Positions 34,313 to 42,744 of a DNA stretch of 42,869 nucleotides are shown here, piece after piece. This DNA is from Clostridia bacterium (GTDB taxonomy: Bacteria > Bacillota > Clostridia > Caldicoprobacterales > Caldicoprobacteraceae): the NCBI GenBank assembly GCA_017577715.1, contig PKRC01000018.1, positions 1 through 42,869 on the forward strand. The letters are read 5' to 3'. Under the pieces are notes generated by a model that searched no databases, was not told the origin of the DNA, and saw only the letters and a program-made list of their open reading frames with translations. The stretch's first letter is position 1. Each line of letters starts with the position of its first letter. The position numbers were made by a program, and so were the translations under genes.

Positions 34313-36173
34313 CGCCCGCACCCCCTCCAATGCAATCCCAAAGCACCACTATATCTTCCCACGGCGATAAAAACGGCCTTTCTTTATTTGTACCGTTTTT
34401 TTCGATCAAGCCGTTAAACCGCCTGGGATCCACGCCAAATACCTCCGCTATGCCTTCAACAAACGTTTTATATTCCTGCGACAGCCTGGCCACCTGATAA
34501 GCGTAGAACAATTGAAATTCATAGGGTTTCAACTCCCTGGCGGCATGTCTGAACTTGTACAGCTGCGAGCGCTTTATCCCTTTAGTAGCCTTCATGCGCT
34601 TAATTATCTCTATAAACTTCGCCAACTTTGAGTTGTCAGAGGGAAACAACGCCCACCTAGACCTGGATAGGTCTATGCTTATATTGCTCTCTATCACTTC
34701 TATGTCTACAGTGCCGCATTTCATCCCCCAATTCCTGGCCAGAGCCTTTGCGCTCTTTAGCTTTGACTGCGCTACCTGAAGCATGCTCTGCAAGGGGGTG
34801 GTATGCTTGGCAATACATATCCCTGCCGACATGGTGATTTGATGGTCAAAGCCTTGATCAAACCCATTTATTATCTCATTGGCAATCTCAAGGCTTACAT
34901 CCCCCGGCACAACGATAAATACATCATCGCCACCCAGGGCAATTGCCTCAAACCTGGCGTTATCGCCCATCACTTTCCGTATAGCGTTATACACACATCG
35001 TTTGGTGATATAGTCCACCTTGCGACTGAAATACATGTTCTGAAGAGGATTGCCTATGTTCATCACCACGTTGCCCATGTTGTTGCCATCGGCATAGATC
35101 ACCGCCACATGGCCGTGATTATCTTTTAAATCGGATATGCTGGCAACATCCCGTTTAGGCGGAATGCCAACGATCCGCTCGTATTCTTCATAAAATATAG
35201 CCTTCTCTATCCTACCTACTTCGTTTTTTCTCATACACGAGGGACAGGCCGGCATCTTACCCTCGGCCGTGTCCACAGCGTATCTAGCATCCCTTACGTT
35301 GCAGAGCCTGCAAACTTCTCCACAGGAACTTAAGCGTTCAACGCCGGCAAAGTTTATTCTTTTGCCATCTATGACTATTTCCTGCAAATCGCTGTCGGGA
35401 TTGATTGGGTATACCTTGATCTTTTTCCTTTCCTCCAGGCGATCATGCAGGTCTTTTATCTTTTTTCTGTAATCGCTAAAAAGCTCATTCAAGCTACAAG
35501 ATATGTACTCAAACGCCACTTTTGCTGTCAGGGCAATTGTGAAAAAGCATTTTTCTAGCTGTCGACAAGCTTTGTCTCCTTGCCCCCCGGGCAAAACCAT
35601 TAAAACATTGCCCCCACCGCAATACAGTGCGCATTCTTCTATAAAATGACACGATAGAAATTTCTTTGTCACCTCTTCATTGAGATACTTGATTATGGCG
35701 CTGGCACCCCGTATATCCTTTATCCGGTTGTTCTCAAGGAAATATTTCTTTATCTTGTAAATTGAGCCCATCACCACGTCCACCTGTACATCATCCTCGA
35801 GACTTGCTGGCTTCCCTGCAGCAACACTGGCTATGAATTCCTTTATTTTGTCAGTACCATTTTTAAAAAATTGCCTGTAGAATTTTCCTCTATCAAAAGG
35901 CGTTCCAGACCTACCGAACAATAAATAGTTAAGCAGTACGTAGAGATGGGCCGCATCTCTGATGGACGGTAAACATTCAATATCCTGGTCAAAATCAAAA
36001 TAATACGGAACATCCCACCAATCTTCCAGCAAAGTTTTAACATCAAAATCTGGATTTTCTATCTTATTTTCTAGCTGTTCCTTCAACCTTTTAAACTCTG
36101 AGAGAGATATGGGTTTCGGTCCCAAAACACCCATCATACGCTGAGCCATCGGCACTACATCTCCCCGTTTCAT
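34302..36173 (-). CDS. cas10: Cas10, large subunit with cyclic-oligoadenylate-type palm, no HD domain
   Basis: 623 residues, the signalling subunit of the type III complex. In order: an N-terminal helical region (about 1-130) with no HD nuclease motif, palm 1 (IRGASAIIKYL 154-164; YCGGGNVLMV 184-193), a treble-clef zinc site (C284, C288, C291, C310, C313), palm 2 with YADGNNMG 360-367 and GGDD at 414-417, and a C-terminal helical domain. The intact GGDD predicts synthesis of cyclic oligoadenylates when target RNA binds. Lack of HD is typical of III-D. The start is uncertain: the ribosome site before 36173 is weak and ATG 36149 is possible. Confidence 0.93.
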   Translation of the reverse strand: MKRGDVVPMAQRMMGVLGPKPISLSEFKRLKEQLENKIENPDFDVKTLLEDWWDVPYYFDFDQDIECLPSIRDAAHLYVLLNYLLFGRSGTPFDRGKFYRQFFKNGTDKIKEFIASVAAGKPASLEDDVQVDVVMGSIYKIKKYFLENNRIKDIRGASAIIKYLNEEVTKKFLSCHFIEECALYCGGGNVLMVLPGGQGDKACRQLEKCFFTIALTAKVAFEYISCSLNELFSDYRKKIKDLHDRLEERKKIKVYPINPDSDLQEIVIDGKRINFAGVERLSSCGEVCRLCNVRDARYAVDTAEGKMPACPSCMRKNEVGRIEKAIFYEEYERIVGIPPKRDVASISDLKDNHGHVAVIYADGNNMGNVVMNIGNPLQNMYFSRKVDYITKRCVYNAIRKVMGDNARFEAIALGGDDVFIVVPGDVSLEIANEIINGFDQGFDHQITMSAGICIAKHTTPLQSMLQVAQSKLKSAKALARNWGMKCGTVDIEVIESNISIDLSRSRWALFPSDNSKLAKFIEIIKRMKATKGIKRSQLYKFRHAARELKPYEFQLFYAYQVARLSQEYKTFVEGIAEVFGVDPRRFNGLIEKNGTNKERPFLSPWEDIVVLWDCIGGGAGDAT

Positions 36174-36181
36174 AATTTAGG

Positions 36182-37903
36182 CTAAATGAGTTTATATCTT
36201 CTGAAATCTACATGTTCAAACTGTCGTACGCTCACTACACTATCCCCTTGCCTTTCTTCGCTCACCCTCCTGTTGGTAGTGGCGTACACCGGGATTAGAT
36301 TGCGTTTTATACAATATGAAACCACCATCAAGGTAGCACCGTAATCCCCCTGAACCAGGACATAATCGCCCATTTTGGCATTATCATCAATCCATTTCAG
36401 TATGTCCTCTAAATATTCATCAAGGTTATCCAAATTAGGTGGAACATTGCTCCATTTTTCAAGAAGTGCAGAACTTAATGGTACAAACCGGGTCACCCCC
36501 AGCTTCTCCCTTGCCTGAATTTTTTGAGGATCTGTCAATTCATGGGATAATATCAATAGCATTTGCCTTTCGGCTTTGCCGCAATCCACGATTTTTTGAG
36601 CTTTATTTAGAAACTCCTTTAATTTTTGTTCGAATACCGAAGCCCTAGCAGGATGCATCATCCAACCAGCATGATTTATATCGTTACGGATGTAACATAT
36701 ATCATACAGAAGTTGATAAAATTCCCTGGTAACGCTTAAATCCTCATCTGCAAACAAACTCTTTACAAGTTCAACCCCTTTATTATTGCCTACCTTATGA
36801 GCGTATCTATTTATCTCGTCTCTTATTTCCTTAACCCTCTTGTCCAACCCATACCTATCGCAAGCAAAACTTATAAGGCTTTCTTCCAAAATAGTAAGTC
36901 CCTGCTGATACATATTATTTCCGAGGCACCACTTTACAATTTCCAGCATGTTTGTATGCTCATCCGAACCAAACTTATCAAAACGCTCCTTTAGCAGGTC
37001 TATTATTTGTGCTAAGGGTTGTACGTGCTTATAGGCTTTACTTTCAACAACCTCCTCTATAGCCTCCTTTAGCTCCAACGCTTTTCTGGATAATTCCTGC
37101 CCTCTGCAGGTAAAAACCGCAGCGCTGAACTGCGCCATCGCATTGGCCAGCTTTTTCAAATTTCGAGGGTCTCTAAAAAGAGAAGCCGCATCTAGAGGAA
37201 GCTCCTTTTGAGAGATGTCCTCATTGATACGCTCCGAAAGCTTGCTGCTCTCTTGCCGGGTTAACTGCTCAATAATTGAAGCATCACCCGTCTTAAGATA
37301 GCGATCAACCCCTATCACCCACTCAAATAAGATCGCAAACGGCGTCAAATCCAGCACAGGAGCATTACGTTCATTTATTGGGATATCCTTTACCTTGTCC
37401 AAGCTTCCTAATACCTCAAATGCACCATAGTAAATACCCCTTATTTGACATTTTTTAACAACCTTGGCAAAGCATAAGACAATAAAAGTCAGCATGGGTA
37501 AAAAGCGAAATGAATGTGTTATGTCTAATACTATTTCATCTTCTTCTTCAAGGTTGTCCATAAATATGTCAAACAGTTGCCATAATTCTTCTTCACTATT
37601 GCCATTAGGAATAGGTATGTTTTTAACACGCTGGGGATCATGGGCAAAAATATCCTTCAGTATCTTTTCAAGGCCCGGCCTTTGTTGGTTATATTTTGCG
37701 CTATAGGCATTTTGCAACCAATTGCTTTGATATGCCCCTTCGGTTGTGAAAATAAGTACCGAATCAAATTCCAACCCTTTCCTGGTTAACAGTTTGATAA
37801 GCGCCTCTTGAATATAACAACAATCTTCTACTTTATGGTTGTCCATCACATAATTACAGGGAAGGTACGCGTTCGTACCCAGCAAGGAGATAAATTTGAG
37901 CAT
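36182..37903 (-). CDS. CARF-HEPN ribonuclease fused to a C-terminal Csx20-like domain
   Basis: 573 residues from ATG 37903 (GAGGGGGTG upstream; the frame opens at TTG 37924). Residues 1-200 form a CARF sensor of the TM1812/TIGR02221 type, with LDITHSFRFLP at 126-136. Residues about 300-440 are a HEPN ribonuclease domain with the R-X4-H motif R406-H411 (YIRNDINHAG). Residues 448-573 match Csx20: ILSHELTD near 451, QGDYGAT 518-524, IPVYATT 537-543 and FEHVDFRRY 562-570. Csx20 is a putative ring nuclease family, so one chain may sense, act on and remove cyclic oligoadenylate. M448 begins the third domain where a free-standing Csx20 would start, and a weak AAAGG precedes it, so a separate product is possible. 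The Csx20 call rests on remembered family sequences. Confidence 0.85.
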   Translation of the reverse strand: MLKFISLLGTNAYLPCNYVMDNHKVEDCCYIQEALIKLLTRKGLEFDSVLIFTTEGAYQSNWLQNAYSAKYNQQRPGLEKILKDIFAHDPQRVKNIPIPNGNSEEELWQLFDIFMDNLEEEDEIVLDITHSFRFLPMLTFIVLCFAKVVKKCQIRGIYYGAFEVLGSLDKVKDIPINERNAPVLDLTPFAILFEWVIGVDRYLKTGDASIIEQLTRQESSKLSERINEDISQKELPLDAASLFRDPRNLKKLANAMAQFSAAVFTCRGQELSRKALELKEAIEEVVESKAYKHVQPLAQIIDLLKERFDKFGSDEHTNMLEIVKWCLGNNMYQQGLTILEESLISFACDRYGLDKRVKEIRDEINRYAHKVGNNKGVELVKSLFADEDLSVTREFYQLLYDICYIRNDINHAGWMMHPARASVFEQKLKEFLNKAQKIVDCGKAERQMLLILSHELTDPQKIQAREKLGVTRFVPLSSALLEKWSNVPPNLDNLDEYLEDILKWIDDNAKMGDYVLVQGDYGATLMVVSYCIKRNLIPVYATTNRRVSEERQGDSVVSVRQFEHVDFRRYKLI

Positions 37904-37939
37904 ATGCCACCCCCTCACCCTCAACTTTTCTAATTATCT

Positions 37940-39172
37940 TTAATCAATAACTATGTCTTCGTACAACTTAACGGCTTCTTTAAAAAGCTGTTCGAAGCTA
38001 TCCAGTTGCTCTACGGTATCCTGAGTTCCTCTAGCTCGAGAACCATGTACAGCGGCGTTTCGCGTATATTCCAATTTGTAATACGTCTCCTTTTGAGCAT
38101 CGCTGAATAGAACGCTATCGTTGTTTTTAATAAACTGCCTAATCTTTTCTCGCGCATCATAATCCAAATAGTCATTGAAACCGTGCTTTCTTCCTATGCC
38201 AATTACAAGGCCTTCATACAGCAATATAAGGGCTTTTAAATACTGTTTCTTCCCGAAAAACAGTTTAGCTCGCTCCACCATTCTTTTATCCAAAGTAGAA
38301 CTCAAGAGAGGCTTAAGCTGATCATTTAAATAACCGGCAATTGAAGCTTTGTAGTCATCTCCTCGGGAAAAGCTTTGTAACATTTCGGTTATCTGCCTAA
38401 GCTGGCTACGAGGCTGACGATTCATCTCAAGCCAGAAATATGTTCTTTCGGTATTCTCTATGCCCAGTAGGTTTAACAAGTCCACAAAATAGCCTGAATT
38501 ATCAAAAGTGGCCAAGCCTTCAACCATTGACACTAAATCGGAAATCAGGTCGATTTTGAGAACCGGGACGGCATTGGCCGGAATATCGTTCATAAACTCG
38601 CCCATGTTCAGCGCTCCATAATACACGCTGACACCGGAAATTTCTTTTATGTACTTTAAGACCATTATGGAAAAAGCAAGGATAACAGGCATATGCCTAT
38701 AAGAATGCGTAATATCAAGCATCACTTTGCATTTTTCTTCAGTGAATTCTTTCAACAACGCATTTATATATATATCATAATTTAACGGGTCAACCGGGAG
38801 AAGCCTTATTCCTGGGATCCTACTGGAAAGCAGACTCTCCCACTGTCCAAGCATCTGATCTGAAATCCCCTTTTTCTCTTCTTCGCACACTTTCATATAC
38901 CATTCAACTAAACCGTCAATCTCCTCTTTATTTTCATCCTCTAAAACAGTTGCAAGCTCAGACCAGTTGGAGTACCTGGTGCCAAATATTATCCATTGAA
39001 CAATGTCATATCCCAACTTTTTTAGTACCTTATAAAGTGCTGCACCGAAAAGAGATGTGTATATAACCTCATCAGTTTCTTCAAAATAGTATCCTGCTTT
39101 TTTGTAACCTCCATTCTCTATTATTCCCTTACCTATTAAAGAAAGCAAGACAACCTTTTCGTTTGGATTCAC
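37940..39172 (-). CDS. CARF-HEPN ribonuclease (TM1812/TIGR02221 Csx1-like)
   Basis: 410 residues if GTG 39172 is used (GGTGGAG six bases before it); GTG 39184 would add four residues. The CARF domain (about 1-215) carries LDITHSYRHMP at 152-162, nearly identical to its neighbour's motif, and VSVYYGALN. The HEPN domain (about 285-400) has R371-H376 (YTRNAAVHGS). It should be a cyclic-oligoadenylate-activated RNase made next to its paralogue; unlike the neighbour it ends after HEPN. It is first in the effector operon, after a region with two palindromes. Ligand ring size cannot be read from sequence. Confidence 0.88.
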   Translation of the reverse strand: MNPNEKVVLLSLIGKGIIENGGYKKAGYYFEETDEVIYTSLFGAALYKVLKKLGYDIVQWIIFGTRYSNWSELATVLEDENKEEIDGLVEWYMKVCEEEKKGISDQMLGQWESLLSSRIPGIRLLPVDPLNYDIYINALLKEFTEEKCKVMLDITHSYRHMPVILAFSIMVLKYIKEISGVSVYYGALNMGEFMNDIPANAVPVLKIDLISDLVSMVEGLATFDNSGYFVDLLNLLGIENTERTYFWLEMNRQPRSQLRQITEMLQSFSRGDDYKASIAGYLNDQLKPLLSSTLDKRMVERAKLFFGKKQYLKALILLYEGLVIGIGRKHGFNDYLDYDAREKIRQFIKNNDSVLFSDAQKETYYKLEYTRNAAVHGSRARGTQDTVEQLDSFEQLFKEAVKLYEDIVID

Positions 39173-39214
39173 GGTGTTCTCCACCTCTCAAGAATTTTCC
39201 TTTTTTGTTATTAT

Positions 39215-39232
39215 TTCTACATTTATGTAGAA
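39215..39232. promoter_or_regulatory. Perfect 18-base inverted repeat upstream of the CARF-HEPN gene
   Basis: TTCTACAT-TT-ATGTAGAA, 43-60 bases before the chosen start at 39172. It is either an operator or a short hairpin in the leader. No regulator gene is nearby. Confidence 0.55.
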
Positions 39233-39257
39233 AATCCTTTTATGTCTTGTAAAAATT

Positions 39258-39271
39258 ACGTAAAATTACGT
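39258..39271. promoter_or_regulatory. Second palindrome in the CRISPR effector promoter region
   Basis: ACGTAA-AA-TTACGT, 26 bases further upstream than the first palindrome, within a directly repeated AAAATTACGT element. It may be an operator or an upstream promoter element. Confidence 0.45.
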
Positions 39272-39710
39272 TATACAAAAACTTCATTAGCAGACCTATC
39301 TTTAGAGAGTAAAAACAGCTTCCGATAATTCGTCAATTTACCATTTACACGCATTCAAAATTTAGTTCAGCCTTACCCCTAAGACCTCATATTAGCTAAA
39401 ATAAAATCATTCCACCTTTGCCTGGAGATTAACAGCCAATACCATTCTATCTTCACACCATCGATTATTCTGCGGAAGATATTTAAATCACATAAATTTA
39501 AAACTTCCCTAACACTAGCCATGCAAAAAGGTGAACCACAAACAGGCTGCTTTTCTGGTAAATAGAAAGCCGTAAATACTGATACTTATTCGAATTTACA
39601 AACATAATAAAGCTGTAACAAAATAAATTATAATTACCTTCGTAGTTTTTGTCGCTTAAAGATAGGATAAAGAGCTGCTCGACATCAAACAATTGCAGTT
39701 AATAGATGGC

Positions 39711-39740
39711 GTTTCACTCCCCTATAAAATCAAAATTATC
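39711..39740 (-). repeat. Possible highly decayed terminal CRISPR repeat
   Basis: GTTTCACTCCCCTATA matches 14 of the first 16 repeat bases, after which similarity fades. It lies 52 bases before the decayed repeat at 39763, a shorter step than normal, so it is either a remnant with a deletion or chance. Confidence 0.4.
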
Positions 39741-39762
39741 AAAATTAAAAGCAAAGTTAGAT

Positions 39763-42744
39763 GTTTCAATACCTATAGAGGAAATCTAAAAATTGCTATA
39801 TTTAACATAAAATAATAACAAAAAACAAAGCAAGTTTCAATCCCTTATAGGTAGTCTAGAAACAAAAGAGGAAAATGTCAACTAAATTTTTCAAAATTCG
39901 TTTCAATCCCTTATAGGTAGTCTAAAAACGAAGAAAGAATATGTGTGGGAAGTCAAACAGATCAAGTTTCAATCCCTTATAGGTAGTCTAAAAACTTTTG
40001 CCGCCTTTTCCATCGAATCGCCAAGATTTTCTGTTTCAATCCCTTATAGGTAGTCTAAAAACGAGTTATGGGGGCAAGGGTTTACGAAAACACAGAGGTG
40101 TTTCAATCCCTTATAGGTAGTCTAAAAACCTATTGCATCGAGTGCGACGGCGAGTTCCGCATAGCCGACATGGGTTTCAATCCCTTATAGGTAGTCTAAA
40201 AACGAAGTACTGGGCGGCTTCTTTTATCTTCATGAAAGGTTGTTTCAATCCCTTATAGGTAGTCTAAAAACATGAGGTATCGCCCGTTGTGTGGGCCCGC
40301 TGTGTGAGGTTTCAATCCCTTATAGGTAGTCTAAAAACCCGACTTGCTTGGGAACACGTAAAGTGATATTATCCGTTTCAATCCCTTATAGGTAGTCTAA
40401 AAACGCGACTAGGGTTTTTGCGCAAGCAAAAACCCGTACCCTGTTTCAATCCCTTATAGGTAGTCTAAAAACCCCTAGTCGCTTACGCTCCCGCTCTTCG
40501 CTCCGCTGTTTCAATCCCTTATAGGTAGTCTAAAAACGGGGGGTTCCCTACTCTACATCCACGCCTTTTTTTGTCGTTTCAATCCCTTATAGGTAGTCTA
40601 AAAACGCAGGAACAAAGCAGGTTGACAAAGGCTGGGGCATGTGTTTCAATCCCTTATAGGTAGTCTAAAAACACACAGAACCAGAATCCCCAGCAGACAT
40701 GCAAGGCTGTTTCAATCCCTTATAGGTAGTCTAAAAACTTTAAAGCATTTTGGCTTTGGGGGTTTTTAAATGGCGTTTCAATCCCTTATAGGTAGTCTAA
40801 AAACTTGGAAAAAGTTAAGGCTTTATTGAGCAATGTAAATGGTTTCAATCCCTTATAGGTAGTCTAAAAACACGGAGGTTGATATTTATGGATTGGCTCA
40901 AGGAGCTTTGTTTCAATCCCTTATAGGTAGTCTAAAAACCCCCTTGACAACAATCTGCCACGGCGAGATAACCTCGTTTCAATCCCTTATAGGTAGTCTA
41001 AAAACTGTTTTTGAGTTGTTGAGCTATATGGCCCAAAAGGAACGGTTTCAATCCCTTATAGGTAGTCTAAAAACGCACTTCTGCTAGACCGCATGGAGCT
41101 GTCTAGAAGGAAGTTTCAATCCCTTATAGGTAGTCTAAAAACTGGACTAGTGAGGGTTGGGAGCCGATACCCCACCCGAGTTTCAATCCCTTATAGTTAG
41201 GCTAAAAACGGAGAGAGAAAAAATCAAACAACGCCAACGAGAAGGAAGTTTCAATCCCTTATAGGTAGTCTAAAAACACAAAAAGGCAGAATTGATTGGA
41301 AACCCCGTAAAGGGTTTCAATCCCTTATAGGTAGTCTAAAAACGCCTATTGAGGCTTTGCGATATCAGGGAAAAGGTTCGTTTCAATCCCTTATAGGTAG
41401 TCTAAAAACCTGAAGAAAATCAGGAATAGGCAACTCATACGGCACCGTTTCAATCCCTTATAGGTAGTCTAAAAACGCTTTGAAACTAGGAAGGAGATTT
41501 ATTGGGATAGATAGTTTCAATCCCTTATAGGTAGTCTAAAAACGGACAGAAAGCCTAGGGAGGGGGTTTATTTTGATAAGGTTTCAATCCCTTATAGGTA
41601 GTCTAAAAACGGATACGACGAAGAGAGCGAAACCCTTGAAGAGACGAGTTTCAATCCCTTATAGGTAGTCTAAAAACTAGCTTGCTCCATTCACAGTCGG
41701 ATCTTGTCCGCCAGTGTTTCAATCCCTTATAGGTAGTCTAAAAACCCTGTAGCAAAGCACCTTCAGCAATCATGCGGTTGAGTTTCAATCCCTTATAGGT
41801 AGTCTAAAAACTTAGGTTGGACATGTTTGACCTGAACCATTCATTGTTGTTTCAATCCCTTATAGGTAGTCTAAAAACGTCTGAGTTTTATTGGATGGCG
41901 CACATCGACGGAGCGTGTTTCAATCCCTTATAGGTAGTCTAAAAACACATCCCTTACAGTATTGTCGGTTGCATAGTAAAGAGTTTCAATCCCTTATAGG
42001 TAGTCTAAAAACCCATACCATGCCCAAATGTTCTCTATTCCGCAATTCTAGTTTCAATCCCTTATAGGTAGTCTAAAAACTACCGTATCAGGAATCGGTA
42101 CAGCAAAAACTAGAAGGGTTTCAATCCCTTATAGGTAGTCTAAAAACTGGGTCGGGTACCCCGATCCGACGGACCCCAAACGCGTTTCAATCCCTTATAG
42201 GTAGTCTAAAAACGTAGTGGGCAAAGAAGAAGTGTTTATCGTTTATTAAGGTTTCAATCCCTTATAGGTAGTCTAAAAACTACTTGCAAGGGATTATTAC
42301 CACTTATGGGGCTGGAGGTTTCAATCCCTTATAGGTAGTCTAAAAACACAAGACGGCGAAGAGTGTGGCAATTATATGCTGGTTTCAATCCCTTATAGGT
42401 AGTCTAAAAACTTAGAATTTTTGGCCAAACCCATTGGCCCGGATCCATGTTTCAATCCCTTATAGGTAGTCTAAAAACGGTGATGACGACCAGTGCTATA
42501 AGCTTGGGTACGACCGGTTTCAATCCCTTATAGGTAGTCTAAAAACAAGTAAAAGAGGCAGATGAGAGCTTTGTACCAAAAGAGGTTTCAATCCCTTATA
42601 GGTAGTCTAAAAACGGTGCTGTATAATGTTTTTGGCAGCGGCTTCGTATGGTTTCAATCCCTTATAGGTAGTCTAAAAACTGAATATGAAGCATTGAAAA
42701 AGCAATTTTACAAAGAATGTTTCAATCCCTTATAGGTAGTCTAA
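39763..42744 (-). CRISPR. CRISPR array, 43 full-length repeats plus decayed and truncated ends
   Basis: The 30-base repeat starts GTTTCAATCC and ends GTCTAAAAAC (plus strand). Full repeats begin at 39834 and recur to 42651. A decayed repeat is at 39763 and a truncated one (26 bases) at 42719-42744; a further possible remnant is at 39711. Spacers are 34-39 bases, except one of 44 (40130-40173) and the leader-distal one of about 40. Read on the minus strand the repeat ends ATTGAAAC, the usual 8-nt crRNA 5' handle, so crRNAs are made from the minus strand. Repeat decay at the left end agrees, placing the leader to the right, beyond the insertion. Two repeats differ: 39834 (one base) and 41180 (two bases). 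Confidence 0.97.

Larger units (their letters stand above)
39173..39710. other. Noncoding region between the CARF-HEPN gene and the CRISPR array
   Basis: AT-rich. It contains the palindromes at 39215-39232 and 39258-39271 but no supportable gene. A minus-strand 64-codon frame at 39498-39692 has no Shine-Dalgarno and looks random. No obvious terminator is seen after the array on the minus strand, so array transcripts could run toward the effector operon. Confidence 0.6.

Noticed and set aside
39498..39692. Minus-strand 64-codon frame
   Set aside because: It lies in AT-rich noncoding DNA with no ribosome site and a composition unlike its neighbours.
39185..39762. CRISPR leader on the left of the array
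   Set aside because: Repeats decay here and the handle points the other way, so this is the trailer end.
40893..41087. Plus-strand frame with repeated FQSLIGSLKT peptides
   Set aside because: It is the translation of CRISPR repeats and spacers, not a gene.
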